From: CAG-791 sp045546175
Lineage (GTDB): Bacteria > Bacillota > Clostridia > Lachnospirales > Lachnospiraceae
NCBI GenBank assembly: GCA_045546175.1
Contig: JAZQCI010000062.1
Span: 1-47,866, forward strand
DNA: 47,866 nucleotides
Reading direction: 5' to 3'
Shown here piece by piece: positions 39,290-47,323 of this stretch. Below the pieces are notes generated by a model. The model ran no database searches and was not told where the DNA came from. It saw only the letters and a program-made list of their open reading frames with translations. The position numbers and the translations under genes were made by a program. Each line of letters begins with the position of its first letter. The first letter of the stretch is position 1.

Positions 39290-40921
39290 ATGTCAATCTA
39301 TGATGTTTTCATTCTGCTCGGCGGAGTAGGTCTCTTCCTCTACGGTATGACCATCATGTCCAGCGGCCTCAAAAATGCCTGCGGCGACAACCTTAAGGTC
39401 ATTCTGGGAAAAGCCACCAAGAACAAGCTCACCTCGATCCTCGCCGGTATCGCCGTCACCATCTTCGTGCAGAGTTCTTCTGCGACAGACGTTATGGTCA
39501 TCGGCTTTGTAACTTCCGGCCTGATGACACTCGGACAGGCCATCGGCGTCATCATGGGTGCCAACATCGGAACGACCGTGACCGCACAGATCACCGCTTT
39601 TAACATCGGCGCTTATGCCCCCATGATCCTCTTCATCGGCGCTGTCATGAATCTCTTCCTCAAGAACAGGACTCTCAAGGAAGTCGGTTCCGTCATCCTG
39701 GGCTTCGGTATGCTCTTCCAGGGCATCACGCTCATGAAGTCCGCGATTGCGCCGCTGGCAGAGACAGCCGCTTTCCGCGCGCTGCTCACTTCCCTGGAAA
39801 ATCCGATCCTCACCGTACTGTTCGGTGTGGCCTTCACGGCGCTGCTGCAGAGCTCATCCTCCGCGACCGTCATCTTCCAGGCCTTCGCCATGCAAAATAT
39901 CATCAGCTACAAGATCGCCGTCTACCTGATCATCGGCGCGGCAGTCGGCTCCGTCACGCCCAACCTTCTGGCAGGCCTTACGGCAAACAGAAACGGCAAG
40001 CGCTGCGCGCTGCTCAACCTTCTGTTCAACACCTTCCGAGCGATCCTGATCCTGTGCCTGATCACGATCTTCCCGCAGATCCTGACCTTTATCCAGAGTC
40101 TGTCGCCGAACAACGTCGCCCGTCAGATTGCGAACACGCACACGATCTTCGCGATCATCGCCGTTCTGGTCCTGGCTCCGGTATCGAATTTCATCGTCAA
40201 GCTCTCCAGCAGGCTGATCCCCGAATCCGAAGAAGAGACCAGAAGAATTCAGGATCAGAGGCTGGTCTACCTCACCAATACTTCTCAGATCCCCGCCGCT
40301 ATCGCCATGGACCATGCGCACCGCGAAGTCAGCAGAATGGCCCGCTTTGCCTATGACAACATGCAGAATGCCCTGGACTGCTTCTTCGAGCATGACCTCA
40401 AGAAAGGCCAGAAAGCCATGCAAGGCGAGGAGACCGTCGATTACCTTACAAGCGCAATCCTCGGCAAGCTGGTAGAGCTTCGCTCCCTCGATCTCTCGCC
40501 CAAACACCTCAACAAGCTCTACAGACTGATTCAGGTCGTGGACGACCTCGAGAGAATCTCCGACCACGCCGAGAACATCGTCGAGTACGAAGAGCAGATG
40601 CGCACCGGCAAGGCTTCCATGCACGACGAGGCGATCGCGGACCTCAAGACCCTCTCCGAGGTCACAATGAAATCTCTGGACGTCTCCATCACAGTCTTCG
40701 AGCAGGAGCTCATGGACCGCTTCAATGACGCGGAAGCCATGGAAGACCTGGTCGACAAGACCAAAGAGCAGATCGAGGCAGCTCATATCGACCGCATGAC
40801 CAAAAAGGCATGCGATCCTAAGGGAGGCATCCTCTTTACCGACTTCTGCATCGACATGGAGCGCTGCTCCGACCACGCGATCAACCTCGCGGAGGCGGTC
40901 AGAGATACTCTTGATAACTAA
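39290..40921 (+). CDS. Na+/phosphate cotransporter (NptA type) with PhoU-like C-terminal domain
   Basis: The 543-residue protein contains two inverted Na/Pi-cotransporter repeats, each with the QSSSAT signature (residues 61-66 and 187-193) and GANIGTTVTAQ at 90-100. After about residue 330 comes a soluble helical PhoU-like domain (QVVDDLERISDHAENIVEY and IDMERCSDHAINLAEAV) that usually regulates transport or binds metal. AAGGAG precedes the ATG. It lies 71 bases after the kinase gene and ends at a very strong terminator, so the three genes form a likely phosphate-uptake or efflux unit. Confidence 0.93.
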   Translation: MSIYDVFILLGGVGLFLYGMTIMSSGLKNACGDNLKVILGKATKNKLTSILAGIAVTIFVQSSSATDVMVIGFVTSGLMTLGQAIGVIMGANIGTTVTAQITAFNIGAYAPMILFIGAVMNLFLKNRTLKEVGSVILGFGMLFQGITLMKSAIAPLAETAAFRALLTSLENPILTVLFGVAFTALLQSSSSATVIFQAFAMQNIISYKIAVYLIIGAAVGSVTPNLLAGLTANRNGKRCALLNLLFNTFRAILILCLITIFPQILTFIQSLSPNNVARQIANTHTIFAIIAVLVLAPVSNFIVKLSSRLIPESEEETRRIQDQRLVYLTNTSQIPAAIAMDHAHREVSRMARFAYDNMQNALDCFFEHDLKKGQKAMQGEETVDYLTSAILGKLVELRSLDLSPKHLNKLYRLIQVVDDLERISDHAENIVEYEEQMRTGKASMHDEAIADLKTLSEVTMKSLDVSITVFEQELMDRFNDAEAMEDLVDKTKEQIEAAHIDRMTKKACDPKGGILFTDFCIDMERCSDHAINLAEAVRDTLDN

Positions 40922-40953
40922 CTGAAATATCTTGTCCGGTTGGGACAAATGAC

Positions 40954-40992
40954 AAGACCGAGGCGGCACAGATGTGCCGCCTCGGTCTTTTT
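40954..40992. terminator. strong rho-independent terminator after the cotransporter gene
   Basis: A 16-17-base perfect stem (AAGACCGAGGCGGCACA with its complement at 40973-40989) is followed by TTTTTC on the plus strand. The minus strand has only a short T run. Confidence 0.9.
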
Positions 40993-40993
40993 C

Positions 40994-41530
40994 TGTGTTT
41001 GCTTTGGCCTGGAGCGGCCGGGGGACCGACGAATAACAAGCTTTTTCCATTCCGTTGGGGGTGTTCGGCTTGTTACGGATTGTCACGGGCCAGGGGGGAC
41101 CGACGAGCAGCAAACTTTGTCCATCTCGTAGGGGCGTGTTTGGCTTGTTCCGGCTTGTCACGGGCCGAGGGGACCGACGAATAGCAAACTTTGTCCATTT
41201 CGTAGGGGTGTGTTTGGCTTGTTACGGCTTGTCCTGGCCGGGAGGCACCGACGAATAACAAGTTTTTTCCATTCCGTATGGCTGTGCTTGGCTTGTTACG
41301 GCTTGTCCTGGCCGGGAGGTACCGACGAATAACAAACTTTTCTCATCCCGTAGGGCTGTGTTTGGCTTGTTACAGCTTGCTCCAGGCCGGGAGGCACCGA
41401 CGAATAACGAGTTTATTCCATTCCGTATGGCTGTGTTCAAGATTGTGCCGATCCGGAGCGGCCCAGAGCACCGACGAACAGCAACATTTTCCCATCCCGT
41501 AGGGGCGCGCTCAGTCTGTGACCCTCCTTA
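40994..41530. repeat. 74-bp tandem repeat array, seven units
   Basis: The motif ACCGACGA recurs at 41025, 41099, 41173, 41247, 41321, 41396 and 41470, so the period is 74 (once 75). A partial unit precedes the first. Each unit also keeps CCCGTAGGG- or TCCGTATGG-like bases and GTTTGGCTTGTTACGGCTTGTC. Some units can fold: TAACAAG with CTTGTTA around CCAT/ATGG. A period of 74 is not a multiple of three and open frames shift from unit to unit, so it is not coding. It lies between convergent genes and between two related terminators. The outer units are the most diverged. Confidence 0.9.
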
Positions 41531-41551
41531 ACCCCAGCAGGACAATAAAAC

Positions 41552-41584
41552 GAGGCAGCACTTCTATGCCGCCTCGGTCTTTCA
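41552..41584 (-). terminator. terminator of the chromate transporter operon
   Basis: GAGGCAGCA (41552-41560) pairs with TGCCGCCTC (41567-41575). The minus-strand side continues GTTTTATTG. The plus-strand tail GCCGCCTCGGTCTTT is the same as in the terminator at 40954, so the two are related copies on either side of the 74-bp array. Confidence 0.75.
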
Positions 41585-41619
41585 TCTCGCATATTCTCCC
41601 GATCTGTAACTCAAAGATC

Positions 41620-42186
41620 TCAGAACTTAAACACCACCCCGACGACCGCCGAAATAGCAAGGAACACGATAGGACTCCACTTCAGTTTCTTCTGTCCCAC
41701 AAAGATCAGAACCGCCAGGATAATGGCCTTAACCACAAACAAATCTCCGATATTTCCGCTCGCCTCATAAGCACTCAGATCGATCAGAGTAACCTTGGCC
41801 ACATTGAGTCCGGCCGCTGTGATCATGGCGATGGAGGCAGGCCGAAGGCCGTAGAAAGCGCCTTCCACATGCGGATTCTCGCGGAACTTCTTGAGAAATT
41901 TGGCAATGATCAGAATGATGATCACCGACGGCGCCGCCAAAGCCAGGGATGCGAGGATTCCTCCCAGGATACCTGCCGTCTTATAACCGGCGTAAGTGGA
42001 CATATTGATGCCGATCGCGCCGGGCGTAGACTCGGAGATCGCGATCATATCCGCTATATCCGCGTGCGAAAACCATCCCGTTTTGTCCGACATCTCGTAG
42101 AGGAACGGGAGTGTCGCAAGTCCACCGCCTATGGAGAAGAGGCCTGTCTTAAAGAATTCAAACATCAGACGAAGAAGAACACTCAT
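41620..42186 (-). CDS. chrA: chromate transporter, short-chain ChrA subunit 2
   Basis: The 188-residue membrane protein is half the size of a classic ChrA and carries one CHR domain: FKTGLFSIGGGLATLPFLYE near the start and ISESTPGAIGINMSTYAGYKTAG in the middle. Its ATG overlaps the stop of the other half by four bases, so the two are made together and probably assemble as a heterodimer with opposite topology. Classic family members export chromate in exchange for other anions; in gut Clostridia the natural substrate is unclear. GAAGGAGG precedes the start. Confidence 0.93.
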   Translation of the reverse strand: MSVLLRLMFEFFKTGLFSIGGGLATLPFLYEMSDKTGWFSHADIADMIAISESTPGAIGINMSTYAGYKTAGILGGILASLALAAPSVIIILIIAKFLKKFRENPHVEGAFYGLRPASIAMITAAGLNVAKVTLIDLSAYEASGNIGDLFVVKAIILAVLIFVGQKKLKWSPIVFLAISAVVGVVFKF

Positions 42187-42809
42187 TTCTCTGCCTCCTT
42201 CCTGCCAGTCTCACCGGAATTGTCATTCCCGGCAGTTCCTCCGGATGCAGTGTTGTAAGCCGTGCGATTACGCATCGACATGAGCACCCCCACAACACCG
42301 GCGATTATCACCAGCACTGCCGCAGGAACGCGAACCGGCAGTATCCCGGAAAACGCGTTCAGCACAAAGATCACCAGGTAGAGAAACAAGGTAAAGCCAT
42401 CCACTATTGACTTCTTCCAAAGCCTGAGAACAGCCTGAACAATGAGAACGCACACACAGACTCTGATTCCCGCGAAAGCGTGCTGTACAATGGGCTGCTC
42501 GGCAAAATTCGTCAGAAAAGAGGCAATGATCAGGATGATTATGATCGGCCCCGTCAGAAATCCTGTTGTGGCCAGGAGCGCTCCGGGTACGCCTTTCTTT
42601 TTCTCACCGATAAAAGTGGAGACATTGAGAGCAATGATTCCCGGCGTACACTGTCCGATGGAAAAGTAGTCCCGAAGGTCATCCATCGTGGTCCAGTGTT
42701 TTTTATCAACAAGTTCCCTCTCCAGGATCGGGAGCATGGCGTAACCTCCGCCGAAAGTGACGCAGCCGATCCTCACAAATGTTGTGTATAAGTCCAGATA
42801 TTCGTTCAT
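42183..42809 (-). CDS. chrA: chromate transporter, short-chain ChrA subunit 1
   Basis: The 208-residue protein has a single CHR domain with FVRIGCVTFGGGYAMLPILE at residues 11-30 and IGQCTPGIIALNVSTFIGEKKKG. The hydrophobic part ends at about residue 178, followed by a hydrophilic tail (MRNRTAYNTASGGTAGNDNS and a Lys/Glu end) not needed by the domain. It is the first gene of the pair. The shared GGG and CTPG or STPG motifs in both halves show descent from a common half-size ancestor. Confidence 0.93.
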   Translation of the reverse strand: MNEYLDLYTTFVRIGCVTFGGGYAMLPILERELVDKKHWTTMDDLRDYFSIGQCTPGIIALNVSTFIGEKKKGVPGALLATTGFLTGPIIIILIIASFLTNFAEQPIVQHAFAGIRVCVCVLIVQAVLRLWKKSIVDGFTLFLYLVIFVLNAFSGILPVRVPAAVLVIIAGVVGVLMSMRNRTAYNTASGGTAGNDNSGETGRKEAEK

Positions 42810-42829
42810 TATTTCCTTACCTTACAAAA

Positions 42830-42847
42830 GGCCTGCAAGAGCAGGCC
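42830..42847 (-). terminator. terminator of the Ca2+/Na+ exchanger gene
   Basis: GGCCTGC-aaga-GCAGGCC stem followed on the minus strand by TTTTG, 13 bases after the exchanger stop. Confidence 0.65.
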
Positions 42848-42859
42848 CTGATTAACGTG

Positions 42860-43825
42860 TCACATTGTAAACTGCACCGCGCAGAACACGACATAAATTG
42901 CCAGAAGAATAATTCCCTGCATCCTGCTCAGCCTTCCCTTCCAGAGCGCGTAGAGCGACAGGATCGACATGACGAGCAGCATAACCGGAATCTCAAAGAT
43001 GAGGCTGGCGTTAACGCCCCAGAGCTTCGCGCTTTGCGGGACCGCAAAGGGCGCGAGCGTGACCGAGACCCCGCTGACCAGCACCAGGTTGAATACATTT
43101 GCGCCGATTATATTTCCCAGGGAGAGCGAGCCGTGTCCCTTTGCCAGGGAGGTGATCGCCGTGACCAGTTCGGGAAGGCTCGTCCCGAGTGCCACGAATG
43201 TCAGCGCGATGACGGATTCGGGGACTCCCAGTCCTTCGGCAATCAGTGTCCCGTTGTCCACCAGCAGATCGGCGCCGATCGCGATCAGGATCGCGCCTAC
43301 GACCAGCAGGATCATGATTTTCGATATGGGCAGGTCCTCCTCACTTTGTTCTTCTTCTGTGGACGGTTCCGTGGCTCCCTTCATCGCTCTCACATTGAAG
43401 ATCATGTAAGCGACGAATACGCTGAGCATGATAATACCCATAGGCCTTGTAAATTTTCCCATCACATAGGCCGCCACACAATAGATCGCAGCCGCAATGT
43501 AAAAAAACAGGACAGGAACCCGGAGCGAGCGCCTGTCGACCGGGCCCGGTTTGACGGCGATCGTGATCGCAGCGATGAGCGCTGTGTTGCAGATCACGGA
43601 CCCGATCGCGTTGCCGTAGGCGATCTCGCCGTGTCCGGAGAGTGCCGACATTGTGGATACCATTACTTCCGGAAGCGTCGTACCGATCGATACGACCGTG
43701 GCTCCGATGAGCAGTTCCGGCAGGTTAAATCTACGCGCCAGCCCGCTGGCGCCGTCGACAAACCAGTCTCCGCCCTTGATCAGACACACCAGCCCGACGA
43801 CAAATAATAAAATTGCCTTGATCAT
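42860..43825 (-). CDS. calcium/sodium antiporter (YrbG/CaCA family)
   Basis: The 321-residue protein has about ten membrane helices and both alpha repeats of the cation/Ca2+ exchanger superfamily. The first is LPELLIGATVVSIGTTLPEVMVS with GNAIGSVICNT; the second is VPESVIALTFVALGTSLPELVTA with GNIIGANVFN. The two acidic residues that ligate cation, the Glu in TTLPE and in TSLPE, are kept. A charged loop (about 172-190) separates the halves. It should exchange Na+ or H+ against Ca2+ across the cell membrane. GAGGA lies before the ATG. Confidence 0.93.
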   Translation of the reverse strand: MIKAILLFVVGLVCLIKGGDWFVDGASGLARRFNLPELLIGATVVSIGTTLPEVMVSTMSALSGHGEIAYGNAIGSVICNTALIAAITIAVKPGPVDRRSLRVPVLFFYIAAAIYCVAAYVMGKFTRPMGIIMLSVFVAYMIFNVRAMKGATEPSTEEEQSEEDLPISKIMILLVVGAILIAIGADLLVDNGTLIAEGLGVPESVIALTFVALGTSLPELVTAITSLAKGHGSLSLGNIIGANVFNLVLVSGVSVTLAPFAVPQSAKLWGVNASLIFEIPVMLLVMSILSLYALWKGRLSRMQGIILLAIYVVFCAVQFTM

Positions 43826-43880
43826 GTTCTCTTATTCCTCTTCGACATTTTTTGCATAAGACGCGCTCTGTGCATCCGCC

Positions 43881-44549
43881 TCACAGCTTATCCGCGATCG
43901 CCTTCAGATAAGGCGCGATCCGCCCTGCCGCGCCGATCTCCCTGAGCACCTTTTCCATTTCCTTTGCAAAAAGAGCATTCCCTCTCTCTGTCAGATGCAC
44001 GCCGTCGAAAGCCAGTTCCGTCTCCCACGAGGACGCGTCTGCAAAATATGCGCCGCGCCTGCGCGCAATCTCCCCGTAATACCGCGCCAGAAGCCGGCTC
44101 TCCTCCAGGCACCCCTGCGCATATGCCTCGCTCCCCCGCACAAAAGGATCTGTGCAGGACGGGTCCGTGAAGCGGATCTGCATCGGAGCGATCAGCAGGA
44201 TCTCCGCGTCCAGCGCTTCCTGTGCGGCGGCGATCAGGTTTTCCATATTTGCCGCCACTTTCGAGGCGTCCGGCCTGCGCATTGTCAAAAGATCGTTGGT
44301 CCCCAGCATCACTGCAAACAGGTCCATGGGCCTCTCCGCCTTCAGGGCGTCGATCACATAACTCAGTCCTTTCCCTGCGTCGGGGATCATCCTGCCGGGC
44401 ATGCCGTCCCGCGCGACACTCCATTCGCCCTCGAGACGCTCCGAGAGGATCGTCGTCCACCGGCTGCGCCGGGGATACCTTCCTCCCATCATTCCCGAAG
44501 GGTCATACCCGTACGTGTTGGAATCTCCGTAGAAAAAGACCTTTCTCAT
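43881..44549 (-). CDS. SGNH/GDSL-family hydrolase (arylesterase/TesA type)
   Basis: The 222-residue protein has all four SGNH blocks: FFYGDSNTYGYDP (nucleophile Ser10), a glycine in DGMPGRMIP, VMLGTNDLL, and FDGVHLTERG (Asp and His). No signal peptide, so it is cytoplasmic. Close families include arylesterases and acyl-CoA thioesterase-like lipases; which ester it cleaves cannot be told. Its ATG overlaps the stop of the Rrf2 gene by four bases, so the two are translationally coupled and the regulator probably controls it. AAGGAG precedes the start. Confidence 0.9.
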   Translation of the reverse strand: MRKVFFYGDSNTYGYDPSGMMGGRYPRRSRWTTILSERLEGEWSVARDGMPGRMIPDAGKGLSYVIDALKAERPMDLFAVMLGTNDLLTMRRPDASKVAANMENLIAAAQEALDAEILLIAPMQIRFTDPSCTDPFVRGSEAYAQGCLEESRLLARYYGEIARRRGAYFADASSWETELAFDGVHLTERGNALFAKEMEKVLREIGAAGRIAPYLKAIADKL

Positions 44550-44965
44550 TTTTTGCTCCTTTTACTCTCCTCCACCAGGTCACTGAGCTTCCTCGAGTAG
44601 AAGAAGTCGTGCACCAACTTGTCATACTCCTCCCACATGGGGAGCGTCTGGCAGGAAGCGGCCCTGGGGCACTCTTTTGCCTCCGGAAGCAGGCAGGCCA
44701 CCGTGGCGAGCGGCCCTTCCATGAGCTCGATGATCTCGCCGACATAGTAGTCCTCCGGCTTTCTGCACAGCTTGTAGCCGCCGCCTTTGCCGCTGGCGCC
44801 CACCACAAAGCCGCCTTTTACCAGCTCCTTCACAAGGATCTCCAGATACTTCTTGGAGATCTGCTGCCGCGCCGCGATTTCCTTGAGCGGGATGTAATTT
44901 CCGTCTTCATGTTCTGCCAGGTCGATCATTACTCTGATCGCATAGCGTCCTTTTGTCGAAATCAT
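44546..44965 (-). CDS. Rrf2-family transcriptional regulator with Fe-S cysteines
   Basis: The 139-residue protein starts MISTKGRYAIRVMIDLAEH, the Rrf2 signature, with the recognition region EIAARQQISKKYLEIL and the wing GKGGGYKLCRKPEDYYVGEIIELMEGP. Cys91, Cys99 and Cys105 are spaced as in IscR and other members that bind an Fe-S cluster, so it may sense iron-sulfur status, oxygen or NO. Its promoter is flanked by an inverted repeat, suggesting autoregulation. It heads a two-gene unit with the GDSL hydrolase. Confidence 0.92.
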   Translation of the reverse strand: MISTKGRYAIRVMIDLAEHEDGNYIPLKEIAARQQISKKYLEILVKELVKGGFVVGASGKGGGYKLCRKPEDYYVGEIIELMEGPLATVACLLPEAKECPRAASCQTLPMWEEYDKLVHDFFYSRKLSDLVEESKRSKK

Positions 44966-44980
44966 ACTTGTAACCTCCTG

Positions 44981-45017
44981 ATTTACCCATTGTACCGCAA
45001 GGTAAATAGGCGTTCAA
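44981..45017 (-). promoter_or_regulatory. Rrf2 gene promoter with overlapping operator-like inverted repeat
   Basis: Minus strand: TTGAAC (45012-45017), a 17-base spacer, TACAAT (44989-44994). ATTTACC (45001-45007 read on minus) and GGTAAAT (44981-44987) are inverted repeats on both sides of the -10. AGGAGG (44974-44979) follows, so the leader is very short. Confidence 0.65.
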
Positions 45018-45150
45018 GCCGGCTCGGCCACAAAAGCAAAAGCGCCCCGCCGTACATGCCCATGAACTCGCCGCGATTTCTGTACGGGTGCGTGTGGAAA
45101 TCGATGATCCGCCTTTCGCTGACTATATTTTGCTCAAACAGTGCCGCCAA
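44983..45150 (-). pseudogene. amidohydrolase 5' remnant
   Basis: A frame opening with TTG at 45150, GGAGG eight bases upstream, overlaps the end of the MATE gene. It encodes RRIIDFHTHPYRNRGEFMGMY, which matches the metal-binding HxH start of amidohydrolase-family proteins. After about 35 residues similarity ends, and the frame stops inside the Rrf2 promoter at 44983. A full member has 250-300 residues, so only the beginning survives. The order PreA-like, MATE, amidohydrolase suggests an operon whose distal part was deleted. Confidence 0.5.
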
Positions 45151-45751
45151 CCTGTTCCTCCTTCCGGGGAAGCCCCAGTTTTTTACAGGTAATGAAATAG
45201 TAAATGGTCTCGAAGAAAAGCATGACCGACCACCCGATCATGCAGGAATAAGCGATGCCGACGATTCCCATCCGGGGCGCCAGGATCATCGTGCTCACGG
45301 TGCGGATCGACGCCTGCACGAACGTGAAGATCACGGTGGTGAACATCTTTCCCATTCCTCTGAAGAATCCCTGCACGGCGTTGGTCAGCGCCGGCCACAG
45401 ATAGAAGAACGCCATCACGCGCAGGTACTCGCTTCCCAGGCGCACCACTTCGTCCGCGCCGCACAGCAGCATGGTGGACATGGTCTTCTTCAGTTTTCCG
45501 TAATTTTTGGCCCCGAAGTACTCGCTCATGAGGACGCCCGCCCCGATGCACGTCCCGCTGATCGCCAGGATCACCAGGTTCATCACCGGAGCTGCGATTC
45601 CCTCCGCAGCCAGGGCGTTTTGGCCGATAAAGCGGCCCGCGATGATCGAATCCACCGCGTTGTAGGCAAGCTGCAGCCAGTTTCCCAGAAGCAGCGGCAA
45701 AGCGTAGCGCCACAGATGTCCGTAGGGCTCGCTCTTTGTCATATCTCTCAT
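45134..45751 (-). pseudogene. MATE efflux protein with large in-frame internal deletion
   Basis: The frame gives 205 residues instead of the usual 440-460. Residues 1-95 are a normal MATE N-terminus (PLLLGNWLQLAYNAVDSIIAGRFIG in the first helix, ISGTCIGAGVLMSEYFGAKNYGKLKKTMS). At about residue 95 it passes directly into ADEVVRLGSEYLRVMAFFYL, FFRGMGK and IRTVSTMILAPRMGIVGIAYS, sequence of the C-terminal half. Some 230-250 residues, about six helices, are gone without loss of frame. The start ATG (45751) overlaps the stop of the PreA-like gene in ATGA. With only half of the two-bundle fold, transport is unlikely. Confidence 0.75.
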
Positions 45752-47247
45752 GTCTTTTTCACTATTCTCCTGCCGCTGGATTTGATCGCCCTCTGCGGAC
45801 ATACCAGCACGCACAGGTGACATCCGACGCATTTGGCCGCATTCATCTGCGGCCTGCGCTCCGCCGAGAGGGTGATCGCCTGATGTCCTCCGTCCGCGCA
45901 GGAGATCTCACAGCGCCCACATCCGATGCACTTCTTCATGTTGAATTTGGGATAGACGATCGTGTCTCTCTCCAGGACGTCCGTCGTGTCGCTGACACCC
46001 TCCAGTCCGACTCCCTTCACCCGGGAGACGTTGTCAAAGCCCTTCGCCGCAAGATAGTAATTCAGGCCCGACTTCAGGTCGTCGATAATCCGGTACCCGT
46101 ACTGCATGACAGCCGTAGTGACCTGCACGCTGCCCGCGCCCATCATGATGAACTCCAGCGCGTCCGACCAGCACTCGATGCCGCCCATGGCGCTCAGATG
46201 CATGTCCGCCAGTTCGGGATTGTGCCCCATCTCCGCGATAAAACGCAGCGCGATCGGCTTTACGGCGTTGCCGCTGTATCCGCCCACGGCGGACATCCCG
46301 TGCACTGCCGGCGCCGAGACATATGTGTGGGGATTGACCCCGATAATGCTCTTGATCGTGTTGATCGCGGCGATTCCGTCAGCCCCTCCGCGCTTTGCCG
46401 CTTCCGCGGCAGGGCTCATCCGGTCGACATTGGGAGTGAGCTTGGCCAGGATCGGGATCTTCGCGCCGCGGCGGGCCGCCGCCGTAAATCTCTCCACCAG
46501 CTCCGGCACCTGCCCGATATCCGAGCCCAGGCCGCCTTCCGCCATATTGGGGCAGGAGAAATTGAGCTCGATGGCGTCCGCTCCGTTCTCCTCACACAGG
46601 CGCGCCAGGCGCTCCCAGTCCTCGTCGTCCGTTCCCATGATCGACGCCAGAATGAACTTGGTCGGATAGTTCGCCTTCAGGCGGCGGAAGATCTCCATAT
46701 TCTCTTCCACGCTGTGGTCGGAGAGCTGCTCCACATTCTTAAAGCCGATAATGCCGCCGTTGTCGCCGTTGATCGCCGAATACCGGGGCGACGCCTCATG
46801 GATTTCCAGAGAGCAGATCGTCTTGAACGCCGCTCCCGCCCAGCCGGCCTCGAAAGCCCTGGCGCACATATCATAAGTGCTCGCCACGACCGACGACGAG
46901 AGCAGGAAAGGATTCTCCAGAGGTATCCCGCACAGCTCTGTGCGCAGCCTCTCCTCGTCTGCCGGCACGGGGATCTCCAGCACAGGCTTTACTTCCTCAT
47001 GGAGCCGTGTGATCAGCTTTCGGATCGGCACCTGATGCGGGCGCACGCACGCCGCTTCACACGGCGCTGGACATTCCGCGCAGGGATTTCCCTCCGGCAG
47101 AACATCGGCCGCTATATTCTCATTGTCAAACCACACGCTTCGGAGGAGCGACGCGGGATCGATCTTTCCGCAGGCTCCTGTACACGGTGCATCGTTACAT
47201 AATACACAATTGATCATATCAGAACGGTATATTTTTTTACTGATCAT
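45748..47247 (-). CDS. preA: PreA-like dihydropyrimidine/dihydroorotate dehydrogenase fused to N-terminal Fe-S domain
   Basis: The ATG at 47247 has AGGAGG five bases upstream; the longer frame to 47478 is rejected. Residues 11-70 contain eight or more cysteines (CVLCNDAPCTGAC, CAECPAPCEAAC) like the N-terminal cluster domain of PreT and GltD. Residues 100-400 are an FMN-binding TIM barrel (LCGIPLENPFLLSSS, IELNFSCPNMAEGG with the catalytic Cys232, ILAKLTPNV). Near 443-487 are two ferredoxin clusters (CIGCGRCEISC, CVGCHLCVLVCP). E. coli PreA lacks the N-terminal domain. No PreT-type FAD/NADPH subunit is adjacent, so electrons may come from ferredoxin. It probably reduces pyrimidines or a related heterocycle. 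499 residues. Confidence 0.85.
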   Translation of the reverse strand: MISKKIYRSDMINCVLCNDAPCTGACGKIDPASLLRSVWFDNENIAADVLPEGNPCAECPAPCEAACVRPHQVPIRKLITRLHEEVKPVLEIPVPADEERLRTELCGIPLENPFLLSSSVVASTYDMCARAFEAGWAGAAFKTICSLEIHEASPRYSAINGDNGGIIGFKNVEQLSDHSVEENMEIFRRLKANYPTKFILASIMGTDDEDWERLARLCEENGADAIELNFSCPNMAEGGLGSDIGQVPELVERFTAAARRGAKIPILAKLTPNVDRMSPAAEAAKRGGADGIAAINTIKSIIGVNPHTYVSAPAVHGMSAVGGYSGNAVKPIALRFIAEMGHNPELADMHLSAMGGIECWSDALEFIMMGAGSVQVTTAVMQYGYRIIDDLKSGLNYYLAAKGFDNVSRVKGVGLEGVSDTTDVLERDTIVYPKFNMKKCIGCGRCEISCADGGHQAITLSAERRPQMNAAKCVGCHLCVLVCPQRAIKSSGRRIVKKT

Positions 47248-47323
47248 AAAGACCTCCTGTCCTGAAACCGGTCTGCAGTTCGATACGTCCATTTTACCAT
47301 TTTTCGGCAGGCTATGGTATTTG

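Noticed and set aside
39854..41161. 435-codon minus-strand frame over the cotransporter and tandem array
   Set aside because: Antisense to a family with clear QSSSAT motifs, and its beginning is read from the 74-bp repeats.
40972..41502. Several 60-75-codon frames inside the tandem array
   Set aside because: The 74-bp period shifts frame each unit, so these are by-products of the repeat rather than a repeat protein.
40994..41530. 74-bp units as tRNA genes
   Set aside because: Length is tRNA-like, but no T-loop GGTTCGAATCC motif, no acceptor-stem pairing and no anticodon arm are seen.
40994..41530. Array as CRISPR
   Set aside because: Whole units repeat without unique spacers, and no cas genes are near.
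45736..47202. 488-codon plus-strand frame over the PreA-like gene
   Set aside because: Antisense shadow without RBS or domain.
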